This document shows, piece after piece, positions 1 to 10,857 of a stretch of 64,000 nt of DNA. The notes under the pieces are model-generated. The model saw only the letters and a list, made by a program, of their open reading frames with translations. It was not told the origin of the DNA and ran no database searches. Location: NCBI GenBank assembly GCA_014529385.2, contig CM043963.1, positions 103,520,912 through 103,584,911 on the forward strand. Reading direction: 5' to 3'. Both the position numbers and the translations under genes were made by a program. Within the stretch, counting starts at the first letter, position 1; the number at the start of each line of letters is the position of its first letter. Source of the DNA: Adiantum capillus-veneris (Eukaryota; Streptophyta; Polypodiopsida; Polypodiales; Pteridaceae).

Positions 1-234
1 TTTGTCGTAGGCAAAACAACTCTAACAGTTGCAATTCTTTCAACAAGACTTGCAACATCCTCAATATCGCCTACATCCTCAGAACGAGGATGTACATCAA
101 TGCCCTTCACAATATTCCAAACACCCTTTGACACAAGAACATTTTGTATCATGTAAGCCCACATAGGGTAATTGTCCCCTTCCAATATGTCCTCATCAGC
201 AAACATCTTGAACACATCTGTGTTGCTATCAGCC
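1..234 (-). pseudogene. Ty1/copia gag N-terminus, cut by the window edge
   Basis: The minus strand encodes the start of a copia Gag-like protein: ATG at 234, then a motif of the type EGDNYPMWAYMIKNV typical of the N-terminal DUF4219/UBN2 region of copia Gag. The same sequence recurs at 12766-13017 with about 95% identity by eye. That copy carries one extra 18-bp repeat unit encoding an extra GNIEDV-like hexapeptide. The product would bind and package element RNA in cytoplasmic particles (family knowledge). Only about 78 codons are inside the window, so the rest cannot be judged. Confidence 0.8.
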
Positions 235-273
235 ATGGTAAATGTTGCACCGGATGTGAAAACTGCCCGAAAA

Positions 274-666
274 TGTTATGGCATTAGCCGCACCTATGGT
301 CCTGCGGAGATATGGACACTGCGGATCAGGAGTCATGCGGTATGCGGCGGCCGTAGCGGTAGTTCTTCAGGGGATATCATGGGACAAGAGTGTGTGCGCC
401 TTTCCCGATCTGCACTAGAGAAGCGGTTGTATATGGAGGGGCATACCTATCTTTTGATATAACTTAACCAATCTCTATGATATTCATGGCATCTACTGTT
501 GTAACTGTGAGTCTGGATTATACATGAATGAAGCAAGAGGTGTTGTATGCATGTGTACTGTGTACTTCCTTCTCTTGTCATTCTATATGTTGATGTTCAC
601 ATAATGTAGTTGCGGGTAATCATTCCCATAATGCCTATTGCTCCTATGTGGGCAATAGCCATTACA
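274..666 (+). repeat. 5' LTR of gypsy element 1
   Basis: 393 bp starting TGTTAT and ending CATTACA. It matches 9884-10268 (3' LTR) and 13055-13447 (LTR of the second copy). Left flank is copia leader ending CGAAAA. An alternative LTR start about 37 bp further upstream (TGAGTG, directly after the purine tract at 9840) is possible. The TGTTA start is favoured because the second LTR element in this window, whose ends are fixed by a target duplication, also starts TGTTA and also has its purine tract some 30 bp away. Confidence 0.8.
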
Positions 667-668
667 TC

Positions 669-682
669 TGGCGACCACGATG
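669..682 (+). other. Primer-binding site candidate
   Basis: Two bases after the LTR end lies TGGCGACCACGATG. It begins with TGG, the complement of a tRNA CCA end. The equivalent site in copy 2 is 13450-13463 (TGGCAACCACGATA). The priming tRNA cannot be named from sequence alone. Confidence 0.55.
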
Positions 683-710
683 TGTGATGGACGGCCTGTG
701 ATGAATATGC

Positions 711-2634
711 ATGCACACTAGGTCGCAGGTTCCGCGTGACCCTGTGGTTCCAATTGTAGGAAGACGAAGGAGGAGAGGCGGTTCAGATGAATTTATTTTT
801 TCTTCACCGCAAATTGAGGAATCTGTATCTCCATCACCAAGCCCGGTGCGTGGTAGGTGGTTGCGGCGAGCGAGATGTACTCCGCGTAGTCATTCATGTC
901 CTCCTATCGTACGTTCACCCTCACCCACACAGGTTGCTCCACCACCGTCTCCGGTAAGCAGCCCGGGAGTATCTCCGCCACTGTCTCCACCTCCTAGTGC
1001 TCGTCAGCTTTTCCCGAGAGGAGGAAGGAACAGTTGGGCAAGGGGTGATGGCTCATCCTCAGATTAAGTATAGTCGGTTTCGAGGTCTTTCGATTGAAGA
1101 CCCTGATGCACATTTGCGCCAATTCAATAAAGCTTATGGATTGAATCATCCTAGGGTGGTGATTCCTCTCCATCAACAATCAGTGTTTGAATCTACATTC
1201 TCAGGGAAACCTGCGAAATGGTTGTCTGAATACCCTAAGGATCATTTCTAGATGTATGCCGATGGATCCATAGCGTTTCTGCGAAGGTTTCGAACGGAAA
1301 AGACAGTCCCTCAACATTTGGAGAAGCTTCTAATGCTCCGGTAGAAGTCAGTGCCAGTGGAGGATTACGCTGCAAAATTTCGGATGCTTTTGCAGAGGGT
1401 ACCTCAGGCACAAAGGCCGGCAGCCGAAGTGATGAATGATTATGTTTTGCGGGGGCTCAATAAGGATCTTAGAACGGCTATGGAAACAGTGGATAAGGTA
1501 ACTACTCCACTGGATAATGTCATCGCTAGGGCGGTAGTAGCAGGAGAGGCTTTAGAGGATACGGAATCTCCAAAGAAGTCAAAGAAAAAAGACAGGAAGA
1601 AATCTCATCGCAAGTCACAAGACAGTGGCAGTGACAGTTCGGAGTCGGAATCCGCAGTATCAGATTCCTCGGACTCAGGCAACAGCGATTTGGGGAAAGA
1701 ATCGGAAGAGACACCGCAAAAAAAAATCCCTGCGTCACGGGAAAGGTGTTTCATCCGAATCGTCGGAATCAGCTGTGGTGGCTAAAAGTCTGAAGGAATA
1801 GTATGGTGTACCCAATGTCGGAATCCGGGCCATGCTGCTCAGGAGTGCGCAATGAATCAGAAGTGGTGTGCGATTTGCACGACCAATACTCATAATACAT
1901 TGGAATGTTATTTCAATGGCCGGGGTCATCCGAGTCAAGGGGACTCTTCTACCTGGAAACAACCACAGATAGGGCAGGGACACGAGCCTGCTATTGCGAT
2001 GGCTCATGCTCATACATCAGAGAGGCCTGTGCAAGGTCCAACAGGAGGACGGGGTCAAGGGGGAGGACGAGGGCGCGGAAGAGGTGGCCAAGATCCTAAT
2101 CGCCCCAAGACATGACTTTTCTGCTTGGGGGATGGACACTGGTGATCTGAGTGTACTGAAGCTATGGAATACGATCGAAAAAAGCAGGAACGCGCTGCAG
2201 GGAAACAGCCTAGTGTGGCTATGGTTCAGATTGAAGGACTGGAGGAGTTTGATCCAATGGTTTCATTAATCACACGTTCGGGTAAAAATGTGGTTCCAAC
2301 TCCCGATGTGAAAATTCCGGATTGGACGGTTCAGGAAGAAGTGCGGAAAAAAACTGTGTCCTGGTTGCCACAATCCGCACCATGAGTGAAGACAGCAGGA
2401 CCATCGACATCGACATTGCCATCGACTGTGGGCCTGGAAATAGCGGAAATAAAAGCTGGAAATAAGAATGATATTAAAGAACAGGAGGATTGGAATTCAA
2501 TTTGGCAAGAGGTCCTCATGTCACCAATTCAAGTACCTCTTGGTTCATTGCTGAAATTGGTCCCGAATTTCCATAATGCATTGCTGCGACAAACGACCAC
2601 TGAGCTGAGGGAAGTCGCCATTGGGAAAGTTTAA
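711..2634 (+). pseudogene. Gypsy gag, broken (copy 1)
   Basis: Starts with a Ser/Pro/Arg-rich N-terminus (ATG 711), then a retrotransposon Gag core (about 1070-1560), a Lys/Ser-rich linker (about 1560-1720) and zinc-knuckle sequence (about 1805-2160). Several frame changes (near 1000-1070 and 1740) and stops (for example 1249, 2113, 2383) break it. Copy 2 at 13.5-15.3 kb keeps one long open segment and shows the domain order more clearly. The product would be the particle structural protein. The third knuckle here is damaged by stop codons. Confidence 0.85.
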
Positions 2635-2691
2635 AGCGAGGAGGATGATTCAATCCCGTTTCCGGCGAATAGGATCACGGATACCCGCATT

Positions 2692-3273
2692 ATGGAGCTT
2701 TCAGTTCAATACCATGGAACATACATTGACAAGGTACTATTGGATGGCGGAGCGGGAGTAAACATTATCACCCAAGCAGCTTGTGAGTGTTTTGGTCTCA
2801 GTGATTGGGAGCCTGCACCCTTTGTAGTCTGCATGGCAGATCAAAGAAGAGTACAACCAGTGGGTTTACTTCGGGGCATTGTTTTGGATGTGGCGGGCTT
2901 ATCCTTTGCTGTTTCCTTAGTAGTCCTTAATATTGAAGATCATAATCAGGATTATCACATTATCTTGGGGAGACCCTGGTTACGACAAGCGAGGGTAAAA
3001 CATAGTTGGGAAGCAAATATGCTTACAGTAAAGAAGGGTAGAAGAAAAGTGCGTGTGATGTTAGGAACATGCAGACAGCCAGTTCAGGCAGCATGGCCGG
3101 TGATAGCCGAAACAGTCAATATGGTGGAAGGATTAGAAGAGGATGAAGAGGAACAATTTCTCAAAGCTAATCCGGATTTGGTTTCTTTATATCTTGAGGA
3201 TATTTCTCTGATTCTGAAAGGGGATTTGGTGGGGGTTACAGGTACTCCAATAGGAATAGGGGAGCAACAATAG
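2692..3273 (+). CDS. Gypsy aspartic protease (retropepsin-like)
   Basis: A 193-residue open frame. The active-site motif is LLDGGAGVNII near residue 17, with Asp-Gly-Gly in place of the usual Asp-Ser/Thr-Gly. The second hallmark IILGRPWL lies near residue 91, followed by an acidic linker. It would mature the Gag-Pol polyprotein inside particles (family knowledge). It is probably part of a once continuous Gag-Pol frame and not a free-standing gene, since stops flank it at about 2632 and 3271. The methionine start is therefore arbitrary. Confidence 0.8.
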   Translation: MELSVQYHGTYIDKVLLDGGAGVNIITQAACECFGLSDWEPAPFVVCMADQRRVQPVGLLRGIVLDVAGLSFAVSLVVLNIEDHNQDYHIILGRPWLRQARVKHSWEANMLTVKKGRRKVRVMLGTCRQPVQAAWPVIAETVNMVEGLEEDEEEQFLKANPDLVSLYLEDISLILKGDLVGVTGTPIGIGEQQ

Positions 3274-3279
3274 GTGCTT

Positions 3280-4086
3280 CCAAGTCCTGAATCATTGGAA
3301 GACGTGATTCAGCAAGAACAAGCGTTTGAGGTGCAAATGGGTAAAATTACAAGGGTTAAAGAAGATGAATTAGAGAAGGTTTTTCTTAGGGAGCAAGCGG
3401 AGTCGTAGCCTATATACATTAATAAGCAACTGGAGGCGAGTTTTAGAGAAGATTTGATCAAGTTACTGACCGAGTTTAAGGATGTTTTTGCATGGGAATA
3501 TGCGGATATGCAAGGATTGGATCCTAAGTTTTATCAACATACGATCAATCTGAAAACGGATGCGGTGCCAGTGAAGCAGCACTCATACTGGATGAATCCG
3601 AATGTGGCAAAGCAAGTTAAGATGGAAATTGACCGCCTATTGGAAGTGGGTTTTATTACCCCTATTGATAATCCGGAGTGGATTTCTCCAATTGTGGTAG
3701 TACCAAAGAAAAATAAGCAAACCCGAATTTGTGTGGATTACCGGAAATTGAATGCAGCTACTATTCCAGTTCCTTTTCCTCTTCCGTTTTTGGATTCCAT
3801 TTTGGATGATGTAGCAGGACACGAGATGTATACTTTTTTGGATGGATTTAGTGGATATAATCAAATCCGAATGGCATTGCGGGATCAGCCAAAAATAGCT
3901 TTTATTACCGCATGGGGTGTGTTTGCCTGCACAGTGATGTGGTTTGGATTGCGGAATGCACCTTCCACTTTTCAAAGGTATATGTTTCAAATTTTTGGTC
4001 CTTATTTGACAAATTTTATGAGAATTTTTCTGGATGATCTCAGTGTTTTTGGAGCGAAATTGGAGCATTACAGTTATGCTTTATGA
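3280..4086 (+). pseudogene. Gypsy reverse transcriptase domain
   Basis: Open from 3454 to 4086 and continuous upstream to about 3409, where a stop lies. Visible motifs: RICVDYRKLN, the first catalytic Asp in FLDGFSGYNQ, the template-grip region FGLRNAPSTFQR, and the FLDD box in IFLDDLSVFG (variant of YxDD). Both catalytic aspartate sites are kept. The frame shifts at about 4085 into the RNase H segment. It would copy element RNA into cDNA from the tRNA primer. Confidence 0.9.
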
Positions 4087-5087
4087 AATGCAGAGAGGTG
4101 AAATTCAGTTGGAATCCTTTAAAGTGTGCATTTGCGGTTCGCAGTGGCAGGCTACTGGGGCATATCATTTCTGTGGATCCGGATAAAATTGCCGCAATTA
4201 TGGAAGCACCTACACCTCGGAACCAGAAACAGTGCCAGATTTTCCTGAGACAAGCTCGTTGGCATGGGAGGCATTTGCGGTTTGTCACGCATTTAGCAAT
4301 TCCGATCACTCAGGTAGCTAATGCTATAGATTTTGAATGGACACAGGAATGTGACTTGGCTTTTTGGAGATTAAAACTTCATCTATCCAAAGCTCCGATT
4401 ATGCTTGCACCGAATTGGGGTCAGGATTTTCATGTGTTTGTGGATGCTTCGGATCGTGCTATTGGTAGTGTGCTGATGCAGGAACAAAGTCAAGGATGGT
4501 TCTGAACTGTCTATTATGCCAATAGAGGATTATCATCCGCAGAAAGAAATTATTCCGTAACTGAAAGGGAATGTTTAGGGATGATTTATTCAGTAAAGAA
4601 ATTCCGGCACTATCTGTTGGGCCGACGTTTTTTCTTCCATGTGGACCATTCGGCTCTTTTATACCTAGTAACGCAACAAAATTTGACGGGAAGATTGGCC
4701 AGATGGGTGCTTTTGCTACGGGAATTTGACTTTGAGGTCATACATCGGCCAGGGGCCCAGCATGCGGTGGCTGACTACCTATCTAGGTTAGATTCCAGAG
4801 AGCCGCAGACGGGTGTAGCTGATGAATTTTCGGATGCGTCTCTGTTTCTAACAGGAGTAGATGTAGAGGATATCACAGTCCCGCAACAGGCAAGGGTCAT
4901 TCCTAGCATCCCATGGACATGGTATGAGGAGATGTTTCATTTTCTCGACAGCGGCGAAATGCCTTCTTTCTTGTCCAGCCAACAGAGGAAATGTATGGCT
5001 ATTAGAAGGAGGAATTTTGAGATTATTATGGGAAAGCTCTATTATCGTACAGTGGCAGAGGTGTTACTCAGATGTGTGCTACCATAG
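4083..5087 (+). pseudogene. Gypsy RT thumb/connection and RNase H
   Basis: A new frame after the RT break carries the thumb region, then RNase H: first Asp in FVDASDRAIGSVL, Glu in TERECLGMIYSVKKF, Asp in HVDHSALLYL, and a C-terminal GAQHAVADYLSR motif that marks the RNase H end in plant gypsy elements. A stop at 4503-4505 splits the domain. The third segment ends at 5087 in the linker to integrase. RNase H removes the RNA strand during cDNA synthesis. Confidence 0.88.
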
Positions 5088-6384
5088 GAGCAGGAAGCAG
5101 TATTAGAGGAAGTCCATACTGGTATTGCGAGAGGTCACTTTGCAACATTAATCACAGCTCGAAAAGTTCTCCAATCTGGATTATGGTGGCCCACATTGTT
5201 TCAGGATGCGAGAAATTATGTGCAACAGTGTGATGTGTGTCAGCGGTTGGGGCAACCTACCAAACGGCCCAGAATGCCTTTTCAGCCAGTTCTGCCTTTG
5301 AAGCCTTTTCAAAAGTGGGGTTTGGATTTTGTTGGTCCTTTTAAACCAGTGGGCAGCTCACACAGGAAATAAGTATATCTTGACAACCACGGATTATGCT
5401 ACCAAATGGGTGGAGGCATGGCCTTTGAGAGATAACACTGTAGTTTCTGTGGCGGGATGCTTATATAAGGATATCTTTTCTAGATACGGCTGCCCTATTG
5501 AGTTGGTTAGTGACAGGGGAAGTCATTTTTTGAATAAGGTGATGGAGAGAATGCTACGGTTTTATTTTGTATTACACAGGAAATCTTCTCCATATTATCC
5601 TCAGGCGAATGGGCAAGCAGAATCAACTAATAAGCACTTAATTTGGATTTTAACAAAGTTGGTGAATATGCATCGAACGGATTGGGATGTGAAACTTCCT
5701 TCCGCCTTATGGGCCTATCGGACAACTTATAAAGTGGCAACAGGATTGACTCCTTTTAAGTTGGCATTTGGCATGGAGGCAATCACTCCGGTGGAGCATG
5801 TGATTCCGAGTATGCGGATGTTGATTGTGGATCGGCTTCTTCCAAAGGATTCTGTGATTTATGGATTGGATGTTTTGCAAGAACTGGACGAAGAGCGGCT
5901 GAATAGCTTTGCGGTGCTGCAGAATCTGCAGTCTAGGCGAAAAAAATGGCTGGATCGCCCAAAAGCACGGAAATTTTTTTGGGGACAGCTGGTCCTAGTC
6001 TTCAATTCCCGCCTCGGGAAGATGCCGCGGAAGCTTAAATTACGGTGGTCACGACCATTCTGGAGTTTTCAAGCATGCGGGCCCATCTCTTTTGATTTGG
6101 TGGATTTGAGGGGGGAGGTTATTTCTGTACCGGTCAATGGTTTTAGATTGCGCCATTATGTTTCACCTACCACGATTCAGTGCCCCTTTGCTGTGGTACA
6201 AGAGCCGGAAGTCGCCCTAATCATGATTGGGGATTCTTTTGCAATCTTGGAAAGCGGGAAAGAATCTATGATGGTTGCGACACCATGGATCGCTCTATTT
6301 TGGGAACTCATTGTGGAAAGGTTACTACTACATGCAGACGATTCTTATCGTGTTTCTCTTGTTTCGTGTGTTGCGCATTCTTAG
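5088..6384 (+). pseudogene. Gypsy integrase (H2C2, DDE core, C-terminal domain)
   Basis: Reading through from 5088, the zinc-binding module shows HTGIARGH and CDVCQRLG. The core's first Asp is in GLDFVGP (about 5323). A frameshift near 5345 is followed by the rest of the core: second Asp in SDRGSHF, Glu in NGQAESTNK. The C-terminal part (GQLVLVFNSRLGK, then RWSRPFW) resembles the GPY/F module. No chromodomain is visible. The frame runs beyond the usual integrase end to 6384. It would insert the cDNA into chromosomal DNA. Confidence 0.88.
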
Positions 6385-7824
6385 TTCTCTACTCTCTGCT
6401 CCTTCATCTTATCGCCACCATGACAGATTCTCTCCTACAATGTATTCCTTTCACTCCTGTACAGCAGCAAGCGCTTCGACGAGTAGACGCATGGCTGCAA
6501 GACTTGCGGCTACGTGTGTTCGCCAACCTGGATTGGCAAGGGATCCCAGTTCACCCGCAGGCAGCAGGTTTGATTGAGAAACTCGCTGCTGGCGATATGG
6601 TGGTGCTGAATAATCAGCAGATTCAGTCAGCAGAAAGGATTTCAAGGTGTTGCTGTTTGGCGTGGTGCGCGCCTCTCATGTGATCCCTGTTGTAGATGTA
6701 GAACAAGAATTTGGTTTGAAGGTAAAAGGGGAGTATAAGCTGTCAGGTTTGTTAGATGTCGCAACAAGGGATGCATATCGGTGGTTTCTCGAGGCGATTT
6801 GGTTACAGGCCAAAACTTATACCATTTCGACCCGAGCACGAAATGTTTTGCATTCGGCCAACTTTGGGCCAGTAGCTTGGGCAGCGGTGGTCAGAGAACG
6901 CCTACTCGCGGAGTGCCAAAGAGTGATGGCACAGTTGGGGAGGAATACCCCAACCAATACAAAGGTTGGCCAACATTGATTTTTCCTTTAAGAGAAGTTT
7001 TTCCTCTCGCCCTGCGTCCGCTCTGCCACTTTGAAGATGATCGCTTGGTGGTCCAAGGCACTAATGCTCCTCTGTCGCAAACACAAAGCTTGGCAGTGCC
7101 GCTTGAGAGGGAAACACTGTAGCAGCATGTGGGCACTGGGGATTTTCCTTGTCCATTGACAACAGTGGTATCCTCTGGAGCCCAAGAGATGGCCACTGCA
7201 GGTGCAGGATCAGCAAGCCGCAAGCGCGGCAGGGAGGAACAACAATTTTCGACACCACCTCCGGAAACTGCATCTCTTCTTTCAGAGGATTCTGCGGTGG
7301 CTCGCTGGCGCCGCCGAATGCAGGAGAGAGTGGGCAGTGCTACTCCTATGCGGATGAGCTCTCCGGTTGCGGATGTTCCCGTTCAACCGGAAACTTCTGG
7401 CATTACCAATGCAGCCTCGATGGGAGGTATTCTTTCCGCAGCGCTACCTTGGGAGGCTACGGCAGTGACCCCCGCTGACCAATTGCAGGCATGCGGCACT
7501 TTTTTTAGCAGACTTGCAGAGTCTATTCATGCAGCCTGGACAGCCCCCGCCACAGAGGGAAGATTCAATGAGCTGGAAGCACAGGTAGCGGCTTCGCAGA
7601 CTCGCATTGACGAGTTATTCACTCAAAATGAAGACCTGACTGCAACAACTCGCCAACAAGGGGTAGAAACACAAATGTTACAAGGGGCTAATGCTGAGTT
7701 TGTGGCCTCTATTCAACAGGACCTTCTTCAGTTGAGAACGCAGCATAGCCTAGCCTCCTACTTAGCCTCGCACCCTGGCGATGTAATGATTAATATGAAT
7801 GATTTGGATGCGTTGGCAGTGGAG

Positions 7825-8022
7825 ATGCAAGAAGATCTCCGAGTTTTTTTGGATAATCAATTACAAAGCTCGAGCACACGCTTGGTTGTTGAGGTGCGAG
7901 CACAGCCACCCACTCAGCAGTGGATGCAAGAAGATCTCCGAGTTTTTTTGGATAATCAATTACAAAGCTAGAGCACACGCTTGGCTGCTGAGGTGCGAGC
8001 ACAGCCACCCACTCAGTAGGTT
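7825..8022 (+). repeat. 99-bp tandem duplication inside ORF3
   Basis: Two copies of a 99-bp (33-codon) unit starting ATGCAAGAAGATCTCC at 7825 and 7924. The length is a multiple of three, so the frame is kept. Copy 2 has acquired stops (TAG at 7969 and again near 8017). Confidence 0.9.
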
Positions 8023-8270
8023 GTGGTGCAACACCCCGAGTCCTCCAACACTGACAGAGGTAAGAGTTTTGTTCCCGAGGGTTTTGATGTTGCTGATTGG
8101 GCACAAGCTACATAGGATTGTGCTGAAGCCCAGGCTCATGTATCTCATCTGCAAAAAATGATTCATCGATTTCGTAAGGAGTGGCGCAGGGTCTGTTTTT
8201 GGGTGGAGACCTTAGCTCATTCTTTTTCTCTCAGTCTACCACCTTGCCCTCCATTTTGGTCTTCTCTTAA

Positions 8271-9589
8271 CACTAGGTTGGTAATGGGACACTTTTATGT
8301 CCTGTTAAGTGACCATTTTCCTTGAATTATGTCAAGAGTTTCAAAATGGATTTTGAGGTGCTATCTGTCTAGAAAGTTGTCTCATGAGCTGAAAAAAACT
8401 CGACATGTTTTTGGAATATCAATTCCATCTTTAACCATGTCCTTGCACAACATTTCAGAACCTAAACTGTGTGAAAAAACGGGTCCTGTTTTTGGCTTTT
8501 TTCAACTTTTTGCAACTATACCACTCTAGAATTCATGTTTGTGAGGTCTATAATGCTAGAGAACTATCTTTAGTAGTCCTCAACATATCCTGATGCTTCT
8601 AGGGAGAAATAAATGTTAAAATTGTAAGTTATGACCAAATTACAAAAATTATCAAATCCTGTTTTTTAGCCAATTTTAGCTCTTCTATGATTTTTTTGGT
8701 GGCTTTCATGATATCCAAATGCAGTTTTGATTTTCTATGTCGCATATTGTAACATAAAGCTAATATTCCTTGAGTTTTGGGGCACCCAATACCCTATTTT
8801 GCATAGTAGACAACGATGGTTGATTTTTCCAATTATAGAAGAAAACGAAACATTCTAGTATATCAAGTATAGCTTTTTCAATATTGTTAGTTTCTTGTGA
8901 AAACTACATGCATTTTGTAGGTAGTAACCATATCTAGTTATAGGATAAAATTTGGCTAGATATTGAATAGTTTCTATGGGATTCTACAACTCATAATGTT
9001 GAACCCAGTTTTTTCATGTTTGTTGTATTTAGCACTTCATCTTTGTTCCCAAGATTCCCCTTGGTAAGAGATGTATTATTCTTTTGACATGCTCCATGGC
9101 TCCTTATGAACCTAAAGGACAATAGGGAACCAAGAAAACATGCATATATTATTTGTATTGAGTGTGGCTATAGAAGCTTTGATGATAGGTTTGCAGAATG
9201 GTAAAAATTCAACTTTTTTGTACCTATTTATTTTGGCAAAACAAAAAATAGTGAGTGAGAAGCAATCATATGTTCTAATCACTACCCATTGAAGTTAACT
9301 AGGGAATTTATCTCAAGTCCTACAAAAATCCCTAATCCTATTTTTATGCAACAAAACGTAAGAAATGACTGTTTTGATGAAAATGTAATGGTCCATCAAC
9401 TTTGGAGGCTTTGTGTGACCAAAAGATGAGAAATTTTACAAGTTTCTTATTTTTTCCATGTGTAGTAGGCCTTGAACTATAACCTCATGAAAGGATTTTA
9501 CAAAATGAGTGGATCTACTATGGTTTTGGAGGTTTTTTTCAAAACCCTGAAAGGACACTTTTATGTCCTATTAGGTTACCAACCTAGTG
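8271..9589. mobile_element. 1.3 kb non-autonomous DNA element flanked by TTAA
   Basis: 1319 bp bounded by 14-bp perfect terminal inverted repeats: CACTAGGTTGGTAA at 8271-8284 and its reverse complement at 9576-9589. TTAA stands on both outer sides (8267-8270, 9590-9593). Just inside each end is an imperfect palindrome GGACACTTTTATGTCC. The interior is AT-rich with no credible ORF. A 4-bp TTAA duplication is the piggyBac signature (family knowledge), although the termini begin CACTA. A CACTA origin would need a 3-bp duplication, and the flanks give TAA against TTA, which does not match. Confidence 0.75.
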
Positions 9590-9832
9590 TTAATAGATAC
9601 CTTTCTCGCTATTATCCTTTACATACACCTCTTGCTCCTTTGCCACAGGCGCCTCAATCTATTTCTTTGCCAACGAAGTTTATTCCTCGGGTTGCCTGGC
9701 CGGAACAAATTGAGATAGATCCACGTCTTCTCGATGAGGTCTATCGGGCACATACTGCAGATTTTAGAGGCTTTGGCTATATTGATATTTCCTCTTCACT
9801 AGAGTAGGGTGAAGAGCAACCACCGGAACCTT

Positions 9833-9846
9833 CCAACCGGAGGGGC
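9833..9846 (+). other. Polypurine tract candidate
   Basis: A short purine-rich run (GGAGGGG) between the end of ORF3 and the 3' LTR, the expected place for plus-strand cDNA priming. It lies about 37 bp from the preferred LTR start, which is further than usual. Confidence 0.4.
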
Positions 9847-9883
9847 TGAGTGTGGGTTCGCGCAATCCACCGTGCGTGCCAGA

Positions 9884-10268
9884 TGTTACGACATTAGCCA
9901 CACATGCGGCCCTGCAGTCCTGCGGAGATATGGACATTGCGGATCAGGAGTCATGCGGTATGCGGCAGCCGTAGTGGCAATTCTTCACGGGATATCATGG
10001 GACAGAAGTGTGTGCGCTGTTCCCAATCTGCGCTGGAGCAGTGGTTGTATATGGAGGGGCATAATTGTATTTTGATGTAACTTAACCAATCTCTATGATA
10101 TTCATGGCATCTATTGTTGTAACTCTGAGTCTGGATTATACATGAATGAAGCAAGAGGTGTTTTGTGCATGTGTATTGTGTACTTCCTTCTCTTGTCATT
10201 CTATATGTTGATGTTCACATAATGTAGTTGCGGGTAATCATTCCCGTAATGCCTATTGCTCCTGTGTG
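9884..10268 (+). repeat. 3' LTR of gypsy element 1, right end missing
   Basis: Aligns with the 5' LTR from TGTTACGACATTAGCC onward but stops after CTCCTGTGTG. The final ~16 bp including the terminal CATTACA are absent, and copia sequence follows at once. LTR-LTR divergence is moderate by eye, with several substitutions and small indels, so insertion is not very recent. Confidence 0.85.
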
Positions 10269-10738
10269 TCACACAATGTATACACCAGCCATTTTGGCAT
10301 ACCTCTAGCTTGCTCATTTTTAGCCCTTTCCTCATCAAGTACATCATGTACATCTGAATCAATAATAGGCCATTTTGTAACATTTTCAAAAACCCCCATA
10401 GGCTGTACATTTGCCTCATTGGAATTTACATTCGAACTTCCACCACTGAAAAGAGGCAACAAAGTGTTCTAAATGTCCTATGAGCTTACATTACTGTCTC
10501 CAGTACATGACATCAAGGGCTGAAAAGAATCTTCCACAGACACTACATCCCATGAAACCAGAATACACTTGGTTTGCAGATGATACAACCTGTAACCTTT
10601 GCTTTTAGCACTATAACAAAACAAAATAAAAATTGACAGCCTTATCATCCAATTTTTTGCACTGTGTTTGTGGCACCAAAGCATATGCCAAACATCAAAA
10701 AACACGCATGTGCTCAATAGAAGGCTTTCTATCATCAT
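10269..10738 (-). pseudogene. Copia integrase C-terminus and RT linker
   Basis: The segment KGYRLYHLQTKCILVSWDVV matches the copia post-integrase signature (K-G-Y-R-L-Y ... R-D-V-x-F). 10462-10269 then gives the acidic linker ending in GMPKWLVYTLCD, a position normally just before RT. The element stops there. Confidence 0.75.
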
Positions 10739-10857
10739 GCTTCACATGGAGTAATAGAATGCAAAGCTTTCATAGGACACCTGTTAAGTACATAAGTGGC
10801 ACACATGACGGCCTCAAGTCAAAAAGAATGCGGCAAAGGTTGACTTTTGACCATACA

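Larger units (their letters stand above)
6420..9807 (+). pseudogene. Gypsy ORF3, accessory protein of unknown function, interrupted
   Basis: After integrase there is a further sense-strand coding region from ATG 6420 to a stop at 9805-9807. It contains frameshifts near 6640 and 6945, stops at 7120 and 7969, and a 1.3 kb insertion at 8271-9589. When the insertion is left out and one TTAA is counted, the frame on both sides agrees, so the insertion hit a real reading frame. The middle (7129-7971) is rich in Ala, Gln and Ser, with a likely coiled coil around 7560-7740. I see no signal peptide or clear membrane segment, so an envelope role is not supported. Some plant gypsy lineages carry such extra ORFs (family knowledge). 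No homologue is recognised. Confidence 0.65.
274..10268 (+). mobile_element. Ty3/gypsy LTR retrotransposon, near full length, decayed
   Basis: Order on the plus strand: 5' LTR, PBS, gag, protease, reverse transcriptase, RNase H, integrase, an extra ORF3, purine-rich tract, 3' LTR. RT before integrase places it in Ty3/gypsy. Every large ORF carries stops or frameshifts, so it is not autonomous now. It sits in the 5' leader of a minus-strand copia element on its left side. Its 3' LTR lacks the last ~16 bp and runs straight into copia pol, so the right edge is a rearrangement breakpoint and not an insertion edge. A 1.3 kb TTAA-flanked element interrupts ORF3. Confidence 0.9.

Noticed and set aside
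3637-4068. Minus-strand frame opposite the gypsy RT
   Set aside because: Shadow of the RT coding sequence, with no independent motif.
8271-9589. CACTA superfamily assignment for the 1.3 kb element
   Set aside because: Termini begin CACTA but the flanks give TTAA on both sides and no matching 3-bp duplication. Left unassigned.
6180-9807. Envelope-like protein in gypsy ORF3
   Set aside because: No signal peptide, membrane segment or cleavage-site pattern could be seen. Described as an accessory ORF only.
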